Positions 25,843 to 34,990 of a DNA stretch of 64,000 bases are shown in pieces. Source of the stretch: Starkeya sp. ORNL1 (GTDB lineage Bacteria > Pseudomonadota > Alphaproteobacteria > Rhizobiales > Xanthobacteraceae); contig NZ_CP048834.1 in NCBI RefSeq assembly GCF_012971745.1, forward strand, positions 4,588,001-4,652,000, given 5' to 3'. The notes beneath the pieces are model-generated. The model had not been told where the DNA came from, searched no databases, and saw only the letters and a program-made list of their open reading frames with translations. A program made the translations under genes and the position numbers. The first letter of the stretch is position 1. Each line of letters starts with the position of its first letter.

Positions 25843-26639
25843 CCGCCTCGCCCGAAGCGCGCCTGCAAGCCGTGCTAGCCTCCTACCCTGCGCTGACCAT
25901 CGCGGTGTCCGGCGGCGTCGACAGCATGACGCTGGCGCATCTGGCGCATCGCTGGGCACTGGATGGCGTCACCATGTTCCATGCGGTGTCGCCCGCCGTG
26001 CCCGGCTCGGCAACCGAGCGCGTGCAGCGTCATGCTGACGCCCATGGCTGGAAGCTCAGCATTGGCGGCTCGGGCGAGTTCGAGGATGGGCGCTATCGCG
26101 CCAACCCGGTCGACCGCTGCTATTTCTGCAAGACCAATCTCTATGACCGGATCCGCGCGCTGACCGACGGCATCATTGCCTCGGGCGCCAACACCGATGA
26201 TCTCGGCGACTACCGGCCCGGGCTCAAAGCGGCGGCCGAACGGGACATCGTACACCCCTTCGTCGAGGCGGCGATCTCCAAGGCAGAGGTGCGGGCGCTG
26301 GCGCGGCTCCATGGCCTCGAAGACCTCGCCGAATTGCCGGCGCAGCCTTGCCTCGCCAGCCGCATCGAGACCGGCATTGCCATCTCCGCTGATGACCTCG
26401 CCTTCGTCAATGAGGTCGAGACCGCGCTGTCCCCGCTGCTTCCGCGGCAGGCGGCGCTGCGCTGCCGGGTGACGCGCGAGGGCATCGTCATCGAGGCCGA
26501 TGCCGAACATGCGGCGACCCCGATGCTGAAGATGCAGGCCATGGTGCTGTGCGCGCAGGCCGGCCGCCTGTTCGCCGGGGTGCGCGCCTATGAGCGCGGC
26601 TCGGCCTTCATCGGCAAGCCGGCGGTCCACCATGGCTGA
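25839..26639 (+). CDS. larE: LarE, sulfur transferase for the nickel-pincer cofactor (three-cysteine type)
   Basis: A 266-residue PP-loop ATPase: SGGVDS (24-29) binds ATP and adenylates the nicotinate-derived dicarboxylate, and sulfur is then inserted. Cys171 in QPCLASR is the position of the sacrificial Cys of the Lactiplantibacillus enzyme. Two more, Cys94 and Cys97 in DRCYFCK, give the three-Cys pattern described for LarE forms that hold a [4Fe-4S] cluster and can transfer sulfur catalytically. It overlaps larC (ATGA) and larB (8 bp). Confidence 0.93.
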   Translation: MTASPEARLQAVLASYPALTIAVSGGVDSMTLAHLAHRWALDGVTMFHAVSPAVPGSATERVQRHADAHGWKLSIGGSGEFEDGRYRANPVDRCYFCKTNLYDRIRALTDGIIASGANTDDLGDYRPGLKAAAERDIVHPFVEAAISKAEVRALARLHGLEDLAELPAQPCLASRIETGIAISADDLAFVNEVETALSPLLPRQAALRCRVTREGIVIEADAEHAATPMLKMQAMVLCAQAGRLFAGVRAYERGSAFIGKPAVHHG

Positions 26640-27291
26640 CGCCGTGCTCGACTTCGCCCGGCTCAAGCGCACCGGCACGGCGGAGGCGGTGCTGTGCGCC
26701 AGCAAGACCCCGGCGCAGATCGACAACATCCTTGCCCTCGCTGCCGCCGGCGGGAAGCCGATGCTGCTGACACGGCTCGATGTTGTCGCCTTCGAGGCGC
26801 TCGCGGCAGAGTATCGCGCGCGCCTCGCCTATGATCCACTCTCGCGCACCGCGGTGTTCGGCACGCCGCCGACGGGCGCGCTCAAGCCAGGTATCGGCAT
26901 CGTCACCGCCGGCACCTCTGACCTCGCAGTGGCCGGCGAGGCGGCGAGGGCGCTGGTGTTCCACGGCTTCGAGGCGCCGGTCATCGCCGATATCGGCGTT
27001 GCCGGGCTGTGGCGGCTGCTGGAGCGGCTGGAGGAGATCCGCGGCTTCCGGGTCGTCATCGCGGTGGCGGGGATGGAAGGCGCGCTGTTCAGCGTGCTCG
27101 GCGGGCTGATCGCGGCGCCGGTGATCGCGGTGCCGAGCTCGGTCGGCTATGGCGTCGCGACCGGCGGGCATGTCGCCCTGAACACGGCGCTCGCCAGCTG
27201 CGCGCCGGGGCTGGTGACGGTGAATATCGACAACGGCTTCGGCGCGGCCTGCGCGGCGATCGCGATGATGGGGGTTGCTGGGGCGGAGTAG
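26632..27291 (+). CDS. larB: LarB, carboxylase/hydrolase starting pincer cofactor synthesis
   Basis: A 219-residue LarB, the enzyme that carboxylates the pyridinium ring of nicotinate adenine dinucleotide and removes AMP. The C-terminal two thirds has the PurE-like fold (GIVTAGTSDLAVAGEA, VAGMEGALFSVLGGL, VPSSVGYG). The ATG at 26632 lies within the end of larE. It is the last gene of the SDR-FAH-larA-larC-larE-larB operon and is followed by an R2 repeat that may end transcription. Confidence 0.92.
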   Translation: MADAVLDFARLKRTGTAEAVLCASKTPAQIDNILALAAAGGKPMLLTRLDVVAFEALAAEYRARLAYDPLSRTAVFGTPPTGALKPGIGIVTAGTSDLAVAGEAARALVFHGFEAPVIADIGVAGLWRLLERLEEIRGFRVVIAVAGMEGALFSVLGGLIAAPVIAVPSSVGYGVATGGHVALNTALASCAPGLVTVNIDNGFGAACAAIAMMGVAGAE

Positions 27292-27306
27292 GGCGCTCTG
27301 CGTGGA

Positions 27307-27403
27307 CATCCTTCGAGGCTCGCTGCGCTCGCACCTCAGGATGACGTGGCTCCTAAATGAACGTCATCCTGAGGTGCCGGCCATAGGCCGGCCTCGAAGG
27401 ATG
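27307..27403. repeat. Intergenic inverted repeat, family R2 (copy 2)
   Basis: CATCCTTCGAGGC and GCCTCGAAGGATG are perfect outer arms, with CTCAGGATGAC and GTCATCCTGAG inside. It matches the elements at 5878 and 39781. It lies between larB and the converging MaoC gene. Confidence 0.9.
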
Positions 27404-27426
27404 TTCAAGCCGAGCGCCCGACTACC

Positions 27427-27942
27427 TCACCCGGTCTTCTTCGCCTCCGCCAGCTTCGGCTTGGGCAGCTTCGGCTGGTAGCCGCGGCGATAGAGCATGA
27501 TGGTGCGCTTGAAGGTGATCACCACAGTGCCGTCCTGATTGAAGCCGACGGTGGAGACGCGAACGATGCCGACGCTCTCGCGTGACTTGGAAAGCCGCTT
27601 CTCCAGCACCTCGGACTGCGAATAGATGGTGTCGCCTTCGAACACCGGGGCCGGCATGCGGATCTCGTCCCAGCCGAGATTGCCGAACACGTTCTGCGAG
27701 AGGTCGGAGACGCTCTGGCCCATGACGGTCGCCAGCGTCAGCACCGAATTGACCAGCGGTTTGCCGAACTCGGTCTGCGCTGCGTAGTGATGGTCGAAAT
27801 GCACCGGCGAGGGCGCGCCCATCAGCAGCGTGAACCAGGAATTGTCGGCGGAGAGCAGCGTGCGGCCGATCTGGTGCGGATAGACGTCGCCGACCTCGAA
27901 ATCCTCATAGAAACGTCCCTGCCAGCCGATCTTTTCTGCCAC
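27427..27942 (-). CDS. MaoC-family dehydratase (mesaconyl-CoA hydratase-like)
   Basis: A 171-residue single-domain hot-dog protein. The block LLMGAPSPVHFDHHYAA matches the PxHFDxxYA motif of the mesaconyl-CoA hydratase-like group, in which the Asp of the classical (R)-hydratase motif is not kept. The C-terminus is a Lys/Pro-rich tail. It is the last gene of the SBP-ATPase-permease-permease-CaiB-MaoC operon, so it probably hydrates the CoA ester made by the CaiB enzyme. Confidence 0.88.
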   Translation of the reverse strand: MAEKIGWQGRFYEDFEVGDVYPHQIGRTLLSADNSWFTLLMGAPSPVHFDHHYAAQTEFGKPLVNSVLTLATVMGQSVSDLSQNVFGNLGWDEIRMPAPVFEGDTIYSQSEVLEKRLSKSRESVGIVRVSTVGFNQDGTVVITFKRTIMLYRRGYQPKLPKPKLAEAKKTG

Positions 27943-27981
27943 CTTGGCCTCCTTCGATAATGAAACGGATGAACCCGCGCC

Positions 27982-29154
27982 TCAGCGCGCGGGAACCTTC
28001 ACGGCGAACTCCTCGCGGATGCGCGCGGTATCCGCGCCGAGCGCCGGCACCTTGCGGCCCGACGGGGTGATGCGGCCGGCCGGGCGCGGAAGCTGGGCGA
28101 TCTCGCCGCCGGGCATCTCCACTGCGACGCGGCGCAGCGCGCCGTGGACCGAGAGGTCGTGCAGCGTCGACACCCGCGCCCAGGCGATCTGCCCGGCTTC
28201 CAGCCGCTCGATCAGCTCGGCGCAGCTATGGGCGCCGAACACCTCGTGTACGGCGGCGTCGAGTTCGTCGCGGTTCTGCACGCGGGCCCAGTTGTCGATG
28301 AAGCGCGGGTCCTTCACCAGTTCGGGGCGCAGCAGCACGGTGGTGCAGAAGCGCGTCCATTCCGCGGTCGACTGGATCGAGACGACGATGTCGCCGTCCG
28401 CCGCGTGATAGGGCCGGTAGGGATAGACCGAGGCGTGGGAGAGCCCGTAGCGCGCGGTCTCGATGCCCATGTGCTCGTAATGCAGCAGCGGCAGCGACAT
28501 CCACTCCGCCATGGCGTCGAACATCGCGACCTCGATGGTCTGGCCGCGCCCGGTACGCTCGCGCTCGAACAGCGCTTCCAGCACCGCGACATAGGCATTG
28601 GTGCCGGTGCCGATATCGGCGATGGAAATGCCGACCTTGGACGGCACCTCCGGCGTGCCGGTCACGGCGCAGATGCCGCTCTCCGACTGCACCAGCATGT
28701 CGTACGCGCGCTTGGAGGCGTAAGACGTGTCGCGGCCATAGCCCATGATGTCGACGACGATCAGCCGCGGAAATTCGGCCGTGAGCTGCGCAGCCCCCAG
28801 GCCCAGCCGATCGCTGGCGCCAGGGGCGAGGTTCTGCACGAACACGTCCGCCGTCTTCAGCATCTCGCGCACGATGGCGAGGTCGGCGGCGTCCTTCAGA
28901 TTGAGGACCACGCTCTCCTTGCCGCGGTTCAGCCAGCCGAAGGCGGCCGAGGTGCTGCCCATCGCGGTGTCGTAGTCGCGGGCGCGGTCGCCTTCCGCCG
29001 CCTCGACCTTGATGATGCGGGCGCCGGCGTCGCCGAGGCGCAGCGTGCAGAGCGGCCCGGCGACGGCCTGTTCGACCGAGACCACCAATATGCCGCCAAG
29101 CGGGCCGGGGCGGGGTTCGGTCGGGTTCGGCATGGGTGGGGCTCCAGTGTTCAT
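27982..29154 (-). CDS. CaiB/BaiF (class III) CoA-transferase
   Basis: A 390-residue class III CoA-transferase with LVVSVEQAVAGPLCTLRLG, ARIIKVEA and the likely catalytic Asp180 in ISIADIGTG. The start at 29154 overlaps the stop of the upstream permease gene (ATGA); a second ATG at 29133 has a slightly better spacing to GGAG. It shares an operon with an ABC importer and a MaoC hydratase, as in mesaconate/itaconate-type pathways. The imported acid is probably activated here. Confidence 0.9.
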   Translation of the reverse strand: MNTGAPPMPNPTEPRPGPLGGILVVSVEQAVAGPLCTLRLGDAGARIIKVEAAEGDRARDYDTAMGSTSAAFGWLNRGKESVVLNLKDAADLAIVREMLKTADVFVQNLAPGASDRLGLGAAQLTAEFPRLIVVDIMGYGRDTSYASKRAYDMLVQSESGICAVTGTPEVPSKVGISIADIGTGTNAYVAVLEALFERERTGRGQTIEVAMFDAMAEWMSLPLLHYEHMGIETARYGLSHASVYPYRPYHAADGDIVVSIQSTAEWTRFCTTVLLRPELVKDPRFIDNWARVQNRDELDAAVHEVFGAHSCAELIERLEAGQIAWARVSTLHDLSVHGALRRVAVEMPGGEIAQLPRPAGRITPSGRKVPALGADTARIREEFAVKVPAR

Positions 29155-29969
29155 TTTTGGCCGGTGACCTTGTCGAGGCCGACCAGGCGATCGAGGAGGA
29201 AGACGAGGATGAAGGCGATGTAGATGGTGCCGGCCGAGACCGCGGCGATCATCGGGTCGACCGAGTATTGGACATAGTTGAACACCTTCACCGGGATCGG
29301 CGATTCCGCAATCACCGTATTGAAGATGCTGACCTCGACATCGATCCAGCTCATGATCAGGCCGAACAGGCAGCCGGCAATGATGCCCGGCTTGATCATC
29401 GGCAGCGTCACGTAAAAGAAGGTGGCGAAGCCGGAGGCGCCGAGATCCTGCGCCGCTTCCTCCAGCGACATGTCGAAACCGTCGAGCGAGGCCAGTGTGG
29501 TGCGCACGATATAGGGCAGGATGATCACCACGTGCCCGACCAGCATGGCCGGGAAGCTGCGGGCGAAGCCCAGCGCATCGGTGATCTGCAAGACGCCGAC
29601 GCCGATGATGATGGCCGGCAGGATCAGCGGCGACAGGAACAGATTGCTGATGAAGCGGATGCCCTTGAAGCTGGCGCGCTTCAGCACCAATGCGGCCGGC
29701 ACGCCGAGCAGGAACCCCAGCACCGTCGAGGCGAAGGCGAGCTTGGCGCTGAGCAGGATCGAGGCGACATAGGACGGATCGGCGAGGAACCGCTGGTACC
29801 AGCGCAGCGTAAAGCCGACCGGCGGGAAGGCGAGATACTCGGTGGTGGTGAAGGAGATGGCGATCACCACGGCGAGCGGCAGCACCAGATAGATCAGCAC
29901 CAGCCAGGCGATGAGCGACACGGCGAGCGTGCCGATCCTGTCGCGGAGTTTGGCGAAGAGGCGGGTCAT
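29151..29969 (-). CDS. ABC importer permease 2 (PotC-like)
   Basis: A 272-residue inner-membrane permease with six predicted segments. The coupling loop EEAAQDLGASGFATFFYVTLP is the EAA motif. It resembles PotC/YdcV of polyamine importers. It pairs with the PotB-like protein encoded just upstream (6-bp gap) and overlaps the CaiB gene. Confidence 0.92.
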   Translation of the reverse strand: MTRLFAKLRDRIGTLAVSLIAWLVLIYLVLPLAVVIAISFTTTEYLAFPPVGFTLRWYQRFLADPSYVASILLSAKLAFASTVLGFLLGVPAALVLKRASFKGIRFISNLFLSPLILPAIIIGVGVLQITDALGFARSFPAMLVGHVVIILPYIVRTTLASLDGFDMSLEEAAQDLGASGFATFFYVTLPMIKPGIIAGCLFGLIMSWIDVEVSIFNTVIAESPIPVKVFNYVQYSVDPMIAAVSAGTIYIAFILVFLLDRLVGLDKVTGQK

Positions 29970-29975
29970 GCTGGG

Positions 29976-30815
29976 CTACCTCGCCGGCTGCTTGCGTTCG
30001 AGGATCAGCGTGTAGGCGACGATCAGCACGAAGCAGGTCACCAGCAGCACCACGGCGATGGCGCTGCCGAGGAACGGATTGAAGACCAGCATGAACTGGT
30101 CATAGATCAGCATGGACGAGACGACGGAGCGCCCGCCGCTCATGATGCGCGGCGTGACGTACGAACTGATGCTCAGCGTGAAGACGATCAGCGTGCCGGC
30201 GACGATGCCGGGTACGCTCAAGGGCAGCGTCACCTTCAGGAAAGTGGTGAAGGCGGAGGCGCCGAGATCGCGCGCGGCCTCGCGCAGCGAGGCGTTCATG
30301 TTCTGCAGCACGCTGGCGATCGCCAGCACCATGAAGGGCAGCATGACATAGATCATGCCGATGATGATCGCGACCTCGGTGGAGAGCAGGCGCAGCGGCT
30401 TCGAGATGATGCCGACCATCAAGAGCCCCTGATTGATCAGGCCGTCGCGCCCGAGCAGCACGATCCAGCCGAAGGAGCGCACGATGTTCGAGGTGAAGAG
30501 CGGCATCAGGATCAGGATGAAGCAGATGCGCTTCACGAAGCGGCGCTGCTCGATCAGGCTCATATAATAGGCGAGCGGATAGCCGAGGATCAGCGTGGCG
30601 ACGCAGGTGACCAGCGCCAGCCACAGCGTGTAGCCGAGCACGGTCCAGTAATAGGGATCGCCGAGCACGATGGCGTAGTTCTCGAGCGTCACTTCCCCCG
30701 CCTTGTTGGAGAAGCTGTCGACGACGACCATGCCGAGCGGCGTGACGAAGAACACCACCAGATAGATCAGCGGGATGCCGAGCAGGATGGCGGCCCAGAA
30801 GCGGTTGATGCGCAT
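29976..30815 (-). CDS. ABC importer permease 1 (PotB-like)
   Basis: A 279-residue permease with six segments and the EAA loop REAARDLGASAFTTFLKVTL. It resembles PotB/YdcU. It starts 4 bp after the ATPase stop and forms the transmembrane channel with the next gene's product. Confidence 0.92.
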   Translation of the reverse strand: MRINRFWAAILLGIPLIYLVVFFVTPLGMVVVDSFSNKAGEVTLENYAIVLGDPYYWTVLGYTLWLALVTCVATLILGYPLAYYMSLIEQRRFVKRICFILILMPLFTSNIVRSFGWIVLLGRDGLINQGLLMVGIISKPLRLLSTEVAIIIGMIYVMLPFMVLAIASVLQNMNASLREAARDLGASAFTTFLKVTLPLSVPGIVAGTLIVFTLSISSYVTPRIMSGGRSVVSSMLIYDQFMLVFNPFLGSAIAVVLLVTCFVLIVAYTLILERKQPAR

Positions 30816-30819
30816 CGCG

Positions 30820-31872
<1,053 letters not shown>

Positions 31873-31924
31873 GAGACGGCGTACTCCGGATTCACGTGAG
31901 GCGGTGGAGCGCTGGAGCACTCGC

Positions 31925-31946
31925 GTCCGGATAGGTTCATCCGGAC
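31925..31946 (-). other. Hairpin between binding-protein and ATPase genes
   Basis: GTCCGGAT and ATCCGGAC form an 8-bp stem with a six-base loop and no T run. Such hairpins after binding-protein genes usually protect the upstream mRNA, giving more binding protein than membrane components. Role inferred. Confidence 0.6.
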
Positions 31947-31960
31947 GAAAGCGCGCGGGA

Positions 31961-33004
31961 TCAGCGGCGTCCGAGGACGTCCTTGTTCCAGGCGTCCAGG
32001 ATTTCCTGGCGGTGGGCGTTGATCGCGTTCACGTCGGAGAAGCGCAGGTCCTTGATCGAGCCGGTGGCGCCCCAGGGCAGGCGTGAGGTGGCCTTCTCGC
32101 TGAGCTTCACGCCCTTCACCGCCGGGCCGTAGAAATAGTTCTCGGCAATGCAGCCCTGCGATTCCGCGGTCATCGCATAGTTCAGGAACGCATAGGCCGC
32201 CTTGGACGGCTTGACGAGGTGGAGGCGAGCGTCCGAGGCGAGGCCGCCTTCCTTTGGGATCAGGAAGCCGACCTTGAAGGGGTTGGCATCGGCGAGTGCC
32301 CACACCGCGCCTGAGTCCAGCACGCCGATGGTGGCTTCCTTGCGGGCCAGGATGTTCGAGGCATTGCCGCCGGAATCATAGAAGGCAGCAACTTCGAGCT
32401 GCTTCATCTTGTCGACGCCGGGCTTGAGGTTGGCGACGCTGCCGCCGAGCAGTTCGGAGACATAGACCAGCATCGCCGGGCCGGAGCCGTCGGACATGGA
32501 CGGCCAGGTGACGTCGCCCTTGAATTCCGGCTTCCACAGGTCGAACCAGGAGGTCGGGGCCTGCTTGATCTCGTCCATGTTGTAGACGATGCCGACCGAG
32601 TAATAGCCGTCGCTGAGGCCGGTGATCTTGCCCGCCTTGTTTTTGTAGACCCCCTCCGGGATCATGTTGGCGATGTTCGGCACCTGCGCGGGGTCGATGT
32701 CCGCGAACACGCCTTCGGCTTCCGCCACCTGCGAGACTTCGCCGTCGAGCCAGACGAGATCCAGCGAGGGATTGCCCTTCTGCTGCTTCAGCTTGGAGAC
32801 GGTGACGGTCGACACGCCCTGGTCGACGGTGACCTTGATGCCGGTCTTGTCGATGAAAGGCTGGATGACGCACTTCTGCAGCGTCTCGCCATGCTTGCCG
32901 CCGAAGGCAGCGACGACCAGCGCGTCCTCGGCGCCCGCGGGCGCCGCAGCGGCGAGCGACAGCGCGACGGTGCTGCCGAGCAGATAGGCCAAGCCTGTAC
33001 GCAT
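31961..33004 (-). CDS. ABC importer substrate-binding protein (spermidine/putrescine type)
   Basis: A 347-residue periplasmic binding protein. Signal peptide: MRTGLAYLLG, a hydrophobic core and a cleavage site near PAGAEDA. The mature part starts with LVVAAFGGKHGETLQK and contains ITGLSDGYYSVGIVYN, as in the PotD/PotF-like family (SBP_bac_8). GGGAGA precedes the ATG at 33004. It is the first gene of its operon, with FadR-type operators upstream. Confidence 0.92.
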   Translation of the reverse strand: MRTGLAYLLGSTVALSLAAAAPAGAEDALVVAAFGGKHGETLQKCVIQPFIDKTGIKVTVDQGVSTVTVSKLKQQKGNPSLDLVWLDGEVSQVAEAEGVFADIDPAQVPNIANMIPEGVYKNKAGKITGLSDGYYSVGIVYNMDEIKQAPTSWFDLWKPEFKGDVTWPSMSDGSGPAMLVYVSELLGGSVANLKPGVDKMKQLEVAAFYDSGGNASNILARKEATIGVLDSGAVWALADANPFKVGFLIPKEGGLASDARLHLVKPSKAAYAFLNYAMTAESQGCIAENYFYGPAVKGVKLSEKATSRLPWGATGSIKDLRFSDVNAINAHRQEILDAWNKDVLGRR

Positions 33005-33080
33005 GAAATTCTCCCTTAACGCCCTTGTTCTTCTGGCTCCCACAAGGCGGCATCGAAGCCCGAAGCTGTCGGCGCTGTCA

Positions 33081-33100
33081 AGATATGTGTCGACAGATTC
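33081..33100. promoter_or_regulatory. FadR/GntR-type operator before the ABC operon
   Basis: AGATATGTGTCGACAGATTC contains TGTCGACA with AT-rich flanks, 80 bp upstream of the binding-protein start. Confidence 0.7.
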
Positions 33101-33290
33101 TGAATGTAGGTGTGCCTATGACCGTGCGCCGGCCGTCGCCGAAGCCGTCGGCATGCGAACGTCGTCCGCGCGAAAATGATGGAATTGTCGGTGTTTCGTG
33201 CGTCGGATGGCGATTTGCCGGCACAGCGTATCGGGCGCGCGCTTTGGCTCCCGCTTGACTTGGCGGCTTGCAGGCCATGGCGAGAGAATG

Positions 33291-33308
33291 TTTAATGTCG
33301 ACATATAG
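33291..33308. promoter_or_regulatory. FadR/GntR-type operator in the gntR divergent region
   Basis: TTTAATGTCGACATATAG is a near-perfect palindrome around GTCGAC. It is one of three such sites in the 486-bp region between the ABC operon (33004) and the regulator (33491), which otherwise holds no credible gene. Confidence 0.7.
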
Positions 33309-33380
33309 TGTTTAGTCGAAAGGCCGTACCCGAAAGCGCCGACGCCGGCTCTTCGCGGGCCGGCCGGGGCTGCCGCGGCA

Positions 33381-33395
33381 ATTTGTCGACAGATA
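33381..33395. promoter_or_regulatory. FadR/GntR-type operator close to gntR
   Basis: ATTTGTCGACAGATA lies about 100 bp before the regulator start, so autoregulation is likely. Confidence 0.7.
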
Positions 33396-33490
33396 AGGGG
33401 CCAATGATTAGATTGGCGCGTCGTGCCGCTCACCGATGACGAAGCGTCACCGGCGCGCGAGCGGACAACACAGCAAGGCGGCGACAAGGC

Positions 33491-34309
33491 GTGGATCAGA
33501 TCGAAATCGAGAAGGCGGATTCCTGGATGTCGACGGTGCCGTCGGACCAGTCGGAATCCTTCCTCAACGCCGTCCTCGTGGTTCGCCGGATCGTCGCCGA
33601 GAATCACGACCGTCCGTCGCTGGTGTCGCGGGTCGCCTGCGAAGTCGGGGCCGAGATTATCGAGAACATACGCGGTGCCGGCGAGGATCTGAGCTCGGTC
33701 GAGCTTGCCGAGCGCTATGAGACCAGCCGCACTCCGATCCGCGAAGCCCTGATGCTGCTGGAAAAGGAAGGGCTGGTCCGTATTCCGCAGCGCCGCCGGC
33801 CGCACGTCTCAGTGCTCGACTTTGCCGAAGTGCGGGAGATCTATCGCGTGCGCGCCGTGCTGTTCGGCACGGTGGCGGCCGATGTCGCCACCTGGCGCTC
33901 CGAGGAGGACCTCGCGGTGTTCCGCGAGATACTGGTGAGGCTGCGCAATGCGCACGACGCGCACGATCTGTCGTCCTATCTCTGGGCGAACGTCGAATTC
34001 TACAACCGCCTCACCATCGCGGCGAAGAACCATACGGCCAAGCGCATCCTGGATTCGCTGCTGCTGCGCACGCTGCGGCTGCGCCGGCTCTCGCTGACCC
34101 AGCCGACCCGGCGCGACAAGTCGATGGCGCACCATCTCCAGCTGATGAGCGCCATCGAGGATGGCGACGCCTCGCTCGCCGAGGCCCTGATCAAGTCGAA
34201 CCACCTCCACGCGTTGAGCGCGCTGGAGCAGCTGTTCGCCGATGGCGACGTGACATCCTCGACCAAGCCGCGGCGCCGCCGGCGCAAGCAGGTGGCACTC
34301 GAGGAATAG
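33491..34309 (+). CDS. GntR-family regulator, FadR/FCD type (copy 2)
   Basis: A 272-residue regulator. After a 45-residue acidic/hydrophobic lead there is a winged helix: VACEVGAEIIENIRGAG, LAERYETSRTPIREALMLLE and wing IPQRRRPHVSV. The FCD domain follows, with VNEF-like WANVEFYNRL and HHLQLMSAIEDGD. The C-terminus is a basic Lys/Arg tail. The start is a GTG at 33491; the ATG at 33527 is an alternative. It is flanked by three TGTCGACA operators and divergent from the ABC operon, so it is the best candidate for the regulator of that whole site family. Its ligand is probably the imported acid or a CoA ester. Confidence 0.9.
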   Translation: MDQIEIEKADSWMSTVPSDQSESFLNAVLVVRRIVAENHDRPSLVSRVACEVGAEIIENIRGAGEDLSSVELAERYETSRTPIREALMLLEKEGLVRIPQRRRPHVSVLDFAEVREIYRVRAVLFGTVAADVATWRSEEDLAVFREILVRLRNAHDAHDLSSYLWANVEFYNRLTIAAKNHTAKRILDSLLLRTLRLRRLSLTQPTRRDKSMAHHLQLMSAIEDGDASLAEALIKSNHLHALSALEQLFADGDVTSSTKPRRRRRKQVALEE

Positions 34310-34311
34310 TC

Positions 34312-34380
34312 GTCATCTTGGAACGGCCGTCAGGTCGTCCTGCGATCCCGGCTCTCCGCTTCGCTAGGGCCGGGATGACG
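34312..34380. repeat. Intergenic inverted repeat, family R1 (copy 3, short)
   Basis: CGTCATCTTGGAACGG at the left and GGCCGGGATGACG at the right, with GATCCCGGCTC between, make a shortened R1 copy. It extends into the 3' end of the isochorismatase-like gene, which ends at 34364. Confidence 0.7.
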
Positions 34381-34909
34381 GCAAAGAGGAAACCAGCGAG
34401 CGGCTGGTCACGAGATTCACGCCGACGGTGGCGAAAGCGGCGTTGTGCCGGGCGATGATCGCTGCGGCGGTCTCGTCGGCGGAATCCACCGTGCTGTGGG
34501 CGTCGGACACCACCGTCACCTTGAGCCCGGCCGCGCTCGCGCCCTTCACGGTGGCGGCGATGCAGTAGTCGGTCTGGGCGCCGAGCAGGACGACCTCGTC
34601 GGTGTCCTGGCCCGCCACCCAAGCGACGAATGCCGGATTGCTGAAGGCATCGCCCACGCTCTTGGCAAAGATGGGCTCATCTTCGGCTTGCCCCAAAGCC
34701 GGCCACACCGGCCAGCCAGGCTCGCCGGGCGCCAGCGGATCGCCCTTCGGCCCGTCATGACGAATGAAGGCGATCTTCCGGCCCGTGCGCCGCGCCCATT
34801 CCATCACCGCACGCACGCGGTCAACCAGGCCGTCCGCATCGTGGAGCGGCGGCTCGGCGAGCCCGTCGAACATGGCAGTCTGCAGGTCGATGATGATGAT
34901 CGGAGCCAT
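34364..34909 (-). CDS. Isochorismatase-like cysteine hydrolase
   Basis: A 181-residue cysteine hydrolase of the isochorismatase superfamily. Asp7 (IIIDLQ), a Lys (FAKSVGDAF) and the nucleophile Cys (TDYCIAATVKGA) form the catalytic set. The last residues (SSLPSSRP) are encoded by an R1 repeat, which shows that the repeat has replaced or extended the native C-terminus. Members of this family include nicotinamidase and maleamate amidohydrolase (NicF). The co-oriented NicX-like gene upstream, now separated by an IS110-type element, makes an amidase role in ring breakdown attractive, but this is inferred. Confidence 0.87.
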   Translation of the reverse strand: MAPIIIIDLQTAMFDGLAEPPLHDADGLVDRVRAVMEWARRTGRKIAFIRHDGPKGDPLAPGEPGWPVWPALGQAEDEPIFAKSVGDAFSNPAFVAWVAGQDTDEVVLLGAQTDYCIAATVKGASAAGLKVTVVSDAHSTVDSADETAAAIIARHNAAFATVGVNLVTSRSLVSSLPSSRP

Positions 34910-34990
34910 GATCGTCCGCTTCGCTCGAACAGGGTTCGAATCTAGCACCGCGTCATGGTCGATCAAGGATCCTCCAATGCCGTCATCAAG

